5,941 bases of DNA from Anaerolineaceae bacterium (GCA_003532515.1 DOEX01000146.1:1-5941); one strand, 5' to 3'. Positions 1 through 5,492 are shown, counted from the stretch's first letter. Made by a program: numbers and translations. Notes: generated from the sequence alone by a model not told the origin.

Positions 1-22
1 CTGTCCATTGAGCTACGGGGGC
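1..22 (-). tRNA. tRNA, 5' part only (probably tRNA-Arg), cut by window edge
   Basis: Read on the minus strand, the first 22 nt give GCCCCCG (5' acceptor strand), TA at positions 8-9, GCTC (5' half of the D stem) and the start of a D loop, AATGGACAG. This is a standard tRNA start with an A and GG in the D loop. The anticodon lies outside the window, so identity is not proven. The acceptor and D-loop sequence resembles bacterial tRNA-Arg genes. A -10 box about 11 nt upstream suggests it is transcribed on its own, with only a few nucleotides of 5' leader. Confidence 0.8.
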
Positions 23-32
23 AAGGTGGTTG

Positions 33-38
33 ATTATA
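33..38 (-). promoter_or_regulatory. -10 box of the tRNA promoter
   Basis: A perfect TATAAT lies on the minus strand in the 32-nt gap between the 140-aa gene and the tRNA. A start about 7 nt downstream would fall near position 26, about 4 nt before the mature tRNA 5' end at 22. No good -35 hexamer is visible at 16-18 nt spacing, and the expected -35 position falls inside the last codons of the 140-aa gene. The tRNA could also be read through from the upstream genes. Confidence 0.5.
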
Positions 39-54
39 CTATTAACAGAAAAGA

Positions 55-477
55 TCAGACTGGACGTATTCCCTTATAGACCCGTGTAGAGCCAATTGTG
101 CTCAGAATTGTTGCAGCAGGTTTTCGAATGATTTCTGCAAGCTCGTCAGAATCCATTGGCTGATTGTTCTTACTGAGAAACAATTTGAAGATGGAATCAA
201 CCAGGGGGGAGTTTGCGGTAATGAAATCATCCTGGCGGGCACAGTGGGTGATCAAAGTATAGACCAGAGCATCACCTTTGGTTACTTCGCCAGTGTCTGG
301 ATCCACTAAATCAAGCATGGCTTCATCGCTGAATTGAGCAAAAGCTTCTCTGTGCTCCGGGCAAAGGAAAGTGATCAGCGAACTTCGCCAATTACGGTCC
401 TGGGACTTCCACCAGTCAAAATCAATGCGAAATTTTGTTTTCCTGTTCGGTTTCATCAAACTGGATTTGTTTAGCAT
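55..477 (-). CDS. Uncharacterised 140-aa protein with C-terminal winged-helix-like segment
   Basis: I do not recognise a named family. The N-terminus is basic (residues 1-17) and leads into an aromatic segment, FDWWKSQDRNW (20-30). A CPEH motif lies at 39-42 and an HC pair at 78-79; these could in principle bind a metal, but the spacing matches no motif I know. The C-terminal 50 residues look like a winged helix: a helix from about 91, a short second helix SDELAEIIR (110-118), a third helix PAATILSTIG (120-129), then a short basic wing ending the protein. There is no signal peptide or membrane segment, so it should be cytoplasmic. The start is well supported by AGGAGGA five nt before the ATG. 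It is the second gene of a unit with the 529-aa protein, which also carries winged-helix-like segments, so a shared role in nucleic-acid binding or regulation is plausible but inferred. Confidence 0.85.
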   Translation of the reverse strand: MLNKSSLMKPNRKTKFRIDFDWWKSQDRNWRSSLITFLCPEHREAFAQFSDEAMLDLVDPDTGEVTKGDALVYTLITHCARQDDFITANSPLVDSIFKLFLSKNNQPMDSDELAEIIRKPAATILSTIGSTRVYKGIRPV

Positions 478-480
478 TGA

Positions 481-487
481 TCCTCCT
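481..487 (-). promoter_or_regulatory. Shine-Dalgarno overlapping the upstream stop codon
   Basis: The minus strand reads AGGAGGA at 487-481, a near-perfect anti-16S match, 3 nt before the ATG at 477. The TAG stop of the 529-aa gene (488-486) overlaps this site. Ribosomes finishing the first gene therefore sit on the second gene's initiation site, which points to translational coupling and a fixed stoichiometry of the two products. Confidence 0.85.
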
Positions 488-2075
488 AAGCTTTCTCTGT
501 GATGTGGTAGTAGTTGTCCCCTACATGGAAGAAATCTTCGCTTGAGAGTAGTACATTAAGCAAGTCCATCGGTGCTGTTCGACGAATAACATTCATTGCT
601 GCGTATAAATCCACAAAGTGGACATGGTGTTGGTTATTCAGTTTGGATAATTCCGACATCATTCTCATAACATCTGTTTTCAGGGCAGATGACTTGTTTT
701 GGCGGTTCTTCCAGACCTCATCCAAGCCGCCGACATCTGGAATCGCGATTGCCATGCGCTCGTTGAAACCTGCCGAGATAGGTTGCCTGAGGAGTGCAAA
801 GACCAATCCACCATCAGCTCCGACCAGGACTGTTTTGATCCATTCCTTGTTCGATCGCTTTTTCTGAGGTTGGATTTTCATTACACCCGGGTTCTTGGTT
901 CGCGATATTTCAATGATGCTGCCAGGGATAAGATTTTTTTCTTCATACCAACTGCGCAGCCCAATCACATAGTTATGGTCGCGTACGATCCAGGCTGAGA
1001 TGGATTCTTGGGTCTGCTCATCGATGAACGCAACCTTGATGGTATGCGACTCTAAAGCGGAAGGTAAGACCTGGTTGGTCAACGGTGTGACAGGCAGACT
1101 GCCTGCTCTCCAATGGGGATATGTCAATGTAAGAGAGATTTTTTCGGCAGGTTCGGCATCGTTAATGTCTTCTGCTGAAAACGAAAGTTCATCATCCAAC
1201 TCATCAAGCAGTTGATAGGTAACATCATCCAGTGAGTCCGAGATAATCGATAGATTTTCAGCACGAAGAAATTGCGGAATCTCCAGAACCTCGGGGGGCT
1301 CGAGCCGGCGCAAGAACCATGAAAATTGCCCTGTTGTACCAACCTCATCGAAGCGTGGATCTTCCTGGAGGGCATAATTTAATGAAAACTCGAGCAATTC
1401 CTGGTTTTCACCGCTGCCAGTAAATTCGAGCTGCTTCATCAGTTCATCAATGGCGATTGGACCGCCAGACATCGAATCAAGGATCGCTTCTGCAATGTTT
1501 AGATGACCAGGTCCCACATCGATCAGGAGGGAACGAGGAAACCAGGTGTTTCCAATTCGAACAAGATCGTTTTGTTCTTCGAGTGCGGTGCGCAACAAAC
1601 TGTTGATATTCCGCCCATGAACTTTCATAATCGTCTCAGGGCTTTGCTCTTCCCCTGGAACACTCTGATAATTCTTCATATTGAGTTGATGCTCCGCTAA
1701 TCCGGAAGCAAATTCTTTCACGACCCCATCTTCAAACTCGACCTGCATGACCTGGAAGGTGCCCATCCCAGGATTATCACCATCACGAATGGCCATAACG
1801 ATACCAGACGCGCCATCCAATTCGGGGAAATTTAGTTTATCACCAGGCTGATAGGTTTCTTTCGGAAAGTAAGTTAATCCGGCTTTGGCTTTTTGAGATG
1901 CCTCTTCTGACGCAAGAATTTCGAGGCGATGGCGTAATAAGACCTGACTGAGTTTGTGAATAGGTAGAGGTTCTTCCGTTTCAAACAGATAGTTGGTGAG
2001 AAATTGGAGGTCGGCTGAACCTATCTCTAACTTTTCCCAATAATTAGGTTTTATTTTGTTGGGTGAAACGGTCAT
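486..2075 (-). CDS. Uncharacterised 529-aa protein with several winged-helix-like domains
   Basis: Cytoplasmic multidomain protein, with no signal peptide or membrane segment. Domains as I read them: an N-terminal helical segment resembling a winged helix (about 20-60); a small beta-rich, SH3-like stretch with YQPGDKL, GIVMAIRDG and QVEFEDGVVKEF (75-124); a HARE-HTH-like winged helix (about 190-256: AEAILDSMSGGPIAIDEL, later DPRFDEVG and FSWFL); and a very acidic linker (281-311). After these come a beta-rich domain (about 312-402, with LTYPHWRAGSLP and WIVRDHNYVIGLRSWYE), a segment with LVGADGGLVFALLR (417-430), and a last helical segment ending in FFHVGDNYYHI (515-525) like a winged-helix wing. 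HARE-type domains are known from the RNA polymerase delta subunit and chromatin or restriction proteins. A nucleic-acid-binding role is therefore plausible, but no catalytic motif is visible. The start has AAGAGG five nt upstream and a good promoter. Confidence 0.85.
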   Translation of the reverse strand: MTVSPNKIKPNYWEKLEIGSADLQFLTNYLFETEEPLPIHKLSQVLLRHRLEILASEEASQKAKAGLTYFPKETYQPGDKLNFPELDGASGIVMAIRDGDNPGMGTFQVMQVEFEDGVVKEFASGLAEHQLNMKNYQSVPGEEQSPETIMKVHGRNINSLLRTALEEQNDLVRIGNTWFPRSLLIDVGPGHLNIAEAILDSMSGGPIAIDELMKQLEFTGSGENQELLEFSLNYALQEDPRFDEVGTTGQFSWFLRRLEPPEVLEIPQFLRAENLSIISDSLDDVTYQLLDELDDELSFSAEDINDAEPAEKISLTLTYPHWRAGSLPVTPLTNQVLPSALESHTIKVAFIDEQTQESISAWIVRDHNYVIGLRSWYEEKNLIPGSIIEISRTKNPGVMKIQPQKKRSNKEWIKTVLVGADGGLVFALLRQPISAGFNERMAIAIPDVGGLDEVWKNRQNKSSALKTDVMRMMSELSKLNNQHHVHFVDLYAAMNVIRRTAPMDLLNVLLSSEDFFHVGDNYYHITEKA

Positions 2076-2080
2076 AAATT

Positions 2081-2086
2081 CCTCTT
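2081..2086 (-). promoter_or_regulatory. Ribosome binding site of the 529-aa gene
   Basis: AAGAGG on the minus strand lies 5 nt before the ATG at 2075. It supports that start over downstream Met codons. Confidence 0.7.
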
Positions 2087-2104
2087 AGCTTCAAGTATCC
2101 TAAG

Positions 2105-2132
2105 ATTATACATTAAATACACTGTGAGACAA
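2105..2132 (-). promoter_or_regulatory. Promoter of the 529-aa/140-aa unit
   Basis: On the minus strand, TTGTCT (2132-2127, 4 of 6 matches to the -35 consensus) is followed after 16 nt by a perfect TATAAT (2110-2105). Transcription would begin near 2098, giving a 5' untranslated region of about 22 nt that contains the AAGAGG ribosome binding site. This is the best housekeeping-type promoter in the window and explains expression of the two genes independently of the FtsZ operon. Confidence 0.7.
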
Positions 2133-2182
2133 TCAAAAAGATAAGAATAAAGGTACAAAAAACCTCCACTTTAGATTGGGAA

Positions 2183-2197
2183 AATTGCCTGGCAATT
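2183..2197. repeat. 15-bp palindrome AATTGCC-T-GGCAATT
   Basis: This is a perfect inverted repeat with 7-bp arms around a single central base, about 85-100 bp upstream of the predicted start of the 529-aa transcript. The near-continuous symmetry is more typical of a dimeric repressor or activator site than of an RNA hairpin, whose loop would have to open the inner pairs. No matching regulator gene is visible in the window. Confidence 0.6.
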
Positions 2198-2215
2198 CGA
2201 GGTGAGCTTCTGTTG

Positions 2216-2243
2216 TTGCATTAAAATTCCCAAGTTAATGCAA
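2216..2243. repeat. Inverted repeat TTGCATTAA-N10-TTAATGCAA
   Basis: Perfect 9-bp arms are separated by 10 nt. The arm centres are 19 bp apart, close to two helical turns, which suits a dimeric DNA-binding protein. The same sequence can form an RNA stem-loop whose loop pairs with a downstream segment. Both readings remain open. Confidence 0.65.
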
Positions 2244-2322
2244 ATCCCTTTGAAAATATCAGTGCGCTTACTTATCGATGGGTTAAATTTCTTCTAAGAA
2301 AAAAATTGATTAGCCTCATAAC

Positions 2323-2353
2323 AAAAAAAGGCAGTCCGATTGTTCGGACCACC
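2323..2353 (-). terminator. Rho-independent terminator of the FtsZ operon
   Basis: On the minus strand, GGTGGTCCGA (2353-2344), loop ACAA (2343-2340) and TCGGACTGCC (2339-2330) form a 10-bp stem with two G-U wobbles, followed by seven Ts (2329-2323). Four As before the stem can pair with the first Ts. In the plus direction the two wobble positions become C-A mismatches, so the element is built to stop minus-strand transcription. It lies 28 nt after the stop codon of the 119-aa gene. Confidence 0.92.
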
Positions 2354-2381
2354 TTTTATTTGAAATTTTTCTTATTAATAA

Positions 2382-2741
2382 TCAAATAAAGTACGCGATG
2401 AAGAATCCTATCAGCAGGCCCATCCCTGAGATTGTGACAAGTGTGAAAGCCTGGGTTCTGAAAAAATTGCGCTTACCAACTTTATTCATCCGGGTTAAAC
2501 CCTTTTGAAGTTCAGGAGGATAGTGTTTAACTTCAAGACGTACGGTGGGTTGATAACTCAGTTGTTCCAAGGTGGACGAATTGAACAGGATTTGCTCAAC
2601 AGGTCTGGCTTGTTTTGCTTTAAAGATGCGCTGAGTATCAAAAGAAAGGTGGACGGGCGGGTCCAGCTCCTTTTGCTTTGGAAGCTTTTTGCGTTTTTTC
2701 TCAGTTTTCAGGCTTTCCAATGGGAAGCTTGTGGCGGTCAT
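2382..2741 (-). CDS. Uncharacterised 119-aa cationic protein with C-terminal membrane anchor
   Basis: No recognised family. The N-terminal part is strongly basic (residues 12-24 are mostly Lys/Arg) and proline-rich, with no signal peptide. The body (about 25-95) is soluble. The protein ends in one hydrophobic segment of about 22 residues (98-119), preceded by KVGKRNFFR. This is a tail-anchored arrangement: the bulk should stay in the cytoplasm and the last residues span the membrane. I chose the ATG at 2741 because ACAGGAGT stands just before it and after the stop codon of the previous gene. The longer frame starting at 2798 would add 19 residues overlapping that gene and lacks such a site. 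It is the last gene of the operon, 13 nt after the 73-aa gene and just before the terminator. Its place beside an FtsZ homologue makes a membrane-tether or partner role attractive, but this is inference. Confidence 0.82.
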   Translation of the reverse strand: MTATSFPLESLKTEKKRKKLPKQKELDPPVHLSFDTQRIFKAKQARPVEQILFNSSTLEQLSYQPTVRLEVKHYPPELQKGLTRMNKVGKRNFFRTQAFTLVTISGMGLLIGFFIAYFI

Positions 2742-2754
2742 GTGTACTCCTGTT

Positions 2755-2976
2755 TTATCCTCTGGAAGAAGACATTTTAATGATATTGCCTTCTTCATCC
2801 GCTACAACACGGATGGTCTGAGAAATTGACTTCCCATTAGGTAAATCATCGCTGAAGCTGTATTGAAGCAAATAATTGCCTGGTGAAAGCATGCTGACCT
2901 TTGGGGTTTTACCAGCAAGTTTAGGATGTTTTTTGACAACTTTTTCAGTGACGTTTCGAATCGCTTCTGCTTTCAT
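2755..2976 (-). CDS. Uncharacterised 73-aa protein
   Basis: Small cytoplasmic protein with no signal peptide, membrane segment or cysteine. Residues 1-18 should form a basic amphipathic helix (AIRNVTEKVVKKHP). The rest looks like a small antiparallel sheet: KVSMLSPGNYLLQYSF (26-41), then SISQTIRVVADEEGNIIKMSSS (50-71), with turns at LSPGN, DLPNG and DEEGN. The helix-plus-hairpins layout recalls small adaptor or PepSY-like folds, but I cannot assign one. It starts 10 nt after the ftsZ stop and ends 13 nt before the 119-aa gene, so it is almost certainly co-transcribed. The ribosome binding site is modest (GCAGG, 4 nt before the ATG). The reading frame is supported by its fit between two well-defined genes and by protein-like composition. 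Confidence 0.78.
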   Translation of the reverse strand: MKAEAIRNVTEKVVKKHPKLAGKTPKVSMLSPGNYLLQYSFSDDLPNGKSISQTIRVVADEEGNIIKMSSSRG

Positions 2977-2986
2977 GATGCCTGCT

Positions 2987-4156
2987 TTACTTCTTAACTC
3001 TCCTGCGCAAAAATGCAGGCACAGAAAGGTTATCCCTTGAGTCTATCTGAGGGTATTGTTCGAGACCAATTTCATTTCTTGGAGCTGGCTCTTCATATTC
3101 CTGCTTCAATTCAGTTTCAATCGGACGCGGTTCTTCTACCTGGTTCTGAGCCAAGCCGTTGAAACTTTCAGGCCGAAAATTTGCTTTTGGTGCACCGATC
3201 CCTGTAACGATCAAAATCAACTGAACACGATCTTCCATTCTTTGATCTGTAATGATGCCGGGAATGATGTCCGCATGCCCGCCAGTCGCGTTTTGCAGTG
3301 TTTTCAAAGCATCGGTCACATCCCGGAAGGACATATCTTCACTTCCGGTAAAGTTGGCGATCATACCAGAGGCTGAAAAGAGATCTATATCATCCAGCAA
3401 CGGATGATGGAGTGCTTTTTCAATTGCCTGGTGGACTTTGTCCGGTCCACTGCCGGTACCAATCGACATCAGTGCGCCACCCCCGCGAGTCATAATGTTT
3501 TTGACATGCGAGAAGTCGACATTGATCAAACCTGTTTCGGTAACGAGCTCCGATATGCCCTGCACGCCTTGTCTTAGAACATCATCTGCAAGCGTAAAAG
3601 CCATTTCAAGAGGTAGATCTCGGGGTGCGACCTCAAGCAATTTGTCGTTGGGGATAACGATCAGCGTGTCGGTGAATTCCTTTAATTTTTCGATCCCTGT
3701 ATTGGCATTGGATTGCCTTCTACCGAGTTCGAAGGAAAAGGGTTTTGTAACAATACCAACAGTTACTGCTCCGCAAGCTTTGGCGACTTTGGCTGCAATT
3801 GGTATAGAACCAGTTCCAGTACCGCCGCCCATGCCGGCTGTCAGAAAGACCATATCTGCACCTTGAAGATAGTTCGCAAGTTCCTTGCTACTTTCCTCAG
3901 CTGCAGACTCACCAACCGTAGGTAACCCTCCAGCGCCCAATCCACGAGTCAATTTTGGGCCCAGTTGAATTTTATTAGGCGCCAGGTTGATTGCCAGTGC
4001 CTGGGCATCAGTATTGGCTGCCACAAAAGTGACACCCTGCATGCCGCCTTCAATCATGCGATTGACTGCGTTTGAACCTCCACCTCCCATACCGATCACC
4101 ACAATTTTGGGGGCAGCGGATGAAATGTGACTCGAATTTGCGTAGGTTGGGACCAT
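2987..4156 (-). CDS. ftsZ: FtsZ, tubulin-like cell-division GTPase, divergent T3 and T7 loops
   Basis: Full-length FtsZ of 389 aa, the usual family size. FtsZ binds GTP and polymerises into the cytoplasmic division ring; GTP is hydrolysed when the T7 loop of one subunit meets the nucleotide of the next. Visible motifs: T1 GMGGGGSNAVNRM (22-34), T2 ANTD (47-50), T3 GAGGLP (74-79), T4 GMGGGTGTG (108-116), VTKPF (136-140), IPNDKLL (168-174), DDVLRQGVQGI (191-201) and T7 NVDFSH (212-217). A Glu/Pro/Gln-rich flexible linker (about 323-374) leads to the C-terminal anchoring peptide NLSVPAFLRRR (376-386), which in other bacteria binds FtsA or SepF. Oddities: T7 has His217 where FtsZ normally has the second catalytic Asp, and T3 has Leu78 where Asn is usual. 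The start has AAGGAG seven nt upstream. It is the second gene of a four-gene operon with no division or cell-wall genes nearby in the window. It may be a paralogue with altered GTPase activity. Confidence 0.96.
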   Translation of the reverse strand: MVPTYANSSHISSAAPKIVVIGMGGGGSNAVNRMIEGGMQGVTFVAANTDAQALAINLAPNKIQLGPKLTRGLGAGGLPTVGESAAEESSKELANYLQGADMVFLTAGMGGGTGTGSIPIAAKVAKACGAVTVGIVTKPFSFELGRRQSNANTGIEKLKEFTDTLIVIPNDKLLEVAPRDLPLEMAFTLADDVLRQGVQGISELVTETGLINVDFSHVKNIMTRGGGALMSIGTGSGPDKVHQAIEKALHHPLLDDIDLFSASGMIANFTGSEDMSFRDVTDALKTLQNATGGHADIIPGIITDQRMEDRVQLILIVTGIGAPKANFRPESFNGLAQNQVEEPRPIETELKQEYEEPAPRNEIGLEQYPQIDSRDNLSVPAFLRRRVKK

Positions 4157-4173
4157 GTTTTCTCTCCTTCAAA

Positions 4174-5460
4174 TTATGCAGGAACACCGATGCTGTTGAT
4201 GATCTGCTCATCGATCAAGCATCCGGCTTCTCGTAAAATATCTATATCATGCACACTGAAAGCACCGTTTTCATTCCATACGGTCACTTTGCGTGCGTTG
4301 GTTGCTTCAATGAGGGAAAAACCGATTGTTGGACGAGAGTCTCGAATAATCGGTCGGATGCGATCGAGCGTGTTTTCTGGTATGCCCCATTCATAAGAAG
4401 GCAGTAACAAATAATGATCGATCGGATAAATCCAGGCTGCCAGGCGATCTGAGACAGCGTACTCCAGGGTCTGCTTACGGGTGTGTTCAAGCTTTTCTTT
4501 ATAGGCTGGTATCGCAGCGACTTTCGGTTTGCCGCTCACATCAAAGAAGGAGGTTGTACCTTCCTGGCTTTCTTCGCTAGAACTAAGGATCCAGAACAGG
4601 CAACCTAAGATGTTGTTTTTTTGGTCAGCCGCACGTCCGGCTTCTTCAGAAGGGCTAAGGGCGAAATCGACCAGCTCTTCGAAAGTTACCTTTGGGTCCA
4701 GGACACTACTGCGGATATCTGAACTACCGAAATAAAACAGGAACATCTTGGGGTCAACACCGATGATGCTGTTGATAAGATCCACATACCACTGCCAGGT
4801 ATTGAAACCTATGTGATCTTCTTCGCCAATCTCACTCTTAGAATAGGGACGTGGGACCTTCCAATTGCGCTTTCCACCTGAGCCCCAGCTTAGGGGATGG
4901 TCAAAAGTCTGCGAACTGACAGCGATATGCAAGTTGGAAACAAAGTCAATGGAACGACGTTGTTTAGCCAGGTTAAGAACTTTTTTTAGGAAAGAGAGAT
5001 CCCAATAATCACCGCCTGGTTGTAAAGGCGGAAATACTGGTATGAGTCCATGTTGTTCAGCAGCCCTGACAAAAGGCAGATAGCGGTCTAAAAATCTCTC
5101 AACCAGGTCACCTTGCGACCAGGTATCGTGCAGCCAGCTGGTTTTCATGTTCGGTCTATCGAAGAAAACGACATACTTTACACCCCATTTGGCATAAGAG
5201 CTAAGCAGGATACGTAAATCTTCAGCACGGACTTCTGAGTTGACCGCAAAGTCGAAGTGGATAATCGGTTGTACGCCCGAATCAAGCAATCCGCAAATGA
5301 ACTCTTCCGGAATTGCGTAGGATGGGCTTGCTTTCAATACCAGCCACCCAGCCTGTAAGGACTCCAGTTCAGGTTTCCACAACGCCAGATCTCTGCTCTG
5401 GTAATGGCTTAAATCCTGAAAATAGTGAAAGCCAATTTTCTTTTCCATATCTCCATCCAT
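4174..5460 (-). CDS. Uncharacterised 428-aa TIM-barrel protein, glycoside-hydrolase-like
   Basis: The first 320 residues show a regular beta/alpha barrel. Strands are recognisable at IGFHYFQDL (9-17), GWLVLKAS (38-45), VQPIIHFDF (63-71), VKYVVFFDRPN (94-104), LIPVFPPLQPGGDYWD (139-154), DFVSNLHIAVSS (172-183), MFLFYFGSSDI (239-249) and ILGCLFWILSSS (284-295). Asp and aromatic residues at strand ends (D70, D101, W110, W114, W153, W222, W224) resemble a carbohydrate-binding cleft, but I cannot name a catalytic pair or family. A separate alpha/beta domain follows (about 335-420, LLLPSYEWGIPENTLDRI and PTIGFSLIEA). With no signal peptide or membrane segment it should be cytoplasmic, which is unusual for a polysaccharide-degrading enzyme. 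It is the first gene of the operon, 17 nt before ftsZ. An alternative start is Met5 (5448); neither start has an ideal ribosome binding site. Confidence 0.9.
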   Translation of the reverse strand: MDGDMEKKIGFHYFQDLSHYQSRDLALWKPELESLQAGWLVLKASPSYAIPEEFICGLLDSGVQPIIHFDFAVNSEVRAEDLRILLSSYAKWGVKYVVFFDRPNMKTSWLHDTWSQGDLVERFLDRYLPFVRAAEQHGLIPVFPPLQPGGDYWDLSFLKKVLNLAKQRRSIDFVSNLHIAVSSQTFDHPLSWGSGGKRNWKVPRPYSKSEIGEEDHIGFNTWQWYVDLINSIIGVDPKMFLFYFGSSDIRSSVLDPKVTFEELVDFALSPSEEAGRAADQKNNILGCLFWILSSSEESQEGTTSFFDVSGKPKVAAIPAYKEKLEHTRKQTLEYAVSDRLAAWIYPIDHYLLLPSYEWGIPENTLDRIRPIIRDSRPTIGFSLIEATNARKVTVWNENGAFSVHDIDILREAGCLIDEQIINSIGVPA

Positions 5461-5492
5461 TCACATTTCTTGCTACAGCTTAAAGTGCAAGT

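Larger units (their letters stand above)
2157..2243 (-). other. Structured intergenic element: possible RNA pseudoknot or multi-site operator
   Basis: Read on the minus strand, this stretch contains a 9-bp stem (TTGCATTAA at 2243-2235 with TTAATGCAA at 2224-2216) closing a 10-nt loop. The loop contains TTGGGAA, complementary to TTCCCAA further on (2182-2176). Between them is the near-continuous palindrome AATTGCC-A-GGCAATT (2197-2183). Finally ACCTC (2203-2199) can pair with GAGGT (2166-2162), which is followed by more Ts. As RNA this could form an H-type pseudoknot and an attenuator-like end. As DNA the arms could be operator half-sites. It lies between the operon terminator at 2323 and the promoter at 2105-2132. 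Function is unknown; no known riboswitch class is recognised. Confidence 0.4.

Noticed and set aside
514..867. 117-aa plus-strand frame and the overlapping 99-aa frame at 699-998
   Set aside because: Both lie antisense within the 529-aa gene, have low-complexity, Ser/Trp/Cys-rich composition and lack ribosome binding sites.
1124..1375. 83-aa minus-strand frame inside the 529-aa gene
   Set aside because: Out-of-frame shadow on the same strand, with Met- and Ser-rich composition and no start signal. The 529-aa frame is continuous through it.
2288..2301. Palindrome TTTCTT-CT-AAGAAA
   Set aside because: Short, AT-only apart from single C/G positions, and next to a homopolymer run. Likely by chance in such AT-rich DNA.
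2372..2381. TTATTAATAA palindrome just after the stop of the 119-aa gene
   Set aside because: Pure A/T ten-mer in an AT-rich terminator region; no context supports an operator or cleavage site.
2742..2798. 19-residue N-terminal extension of the tail-anchored protein
   Set aside because: It overlaps the end of the 73-aa gene in another frame and has no Shine-Dalgarno, while the ATG at 2741 has ACAGGAGT directly upstream.
3438..3866. 142-aa plus-strand frame inside ftsZ
   Set aside because: Antisense to highly conserved FtsZ motifs; its Ser/Pro/Thr-rich composition is the mirror of the FtsZ codons. No ribosome binding site.
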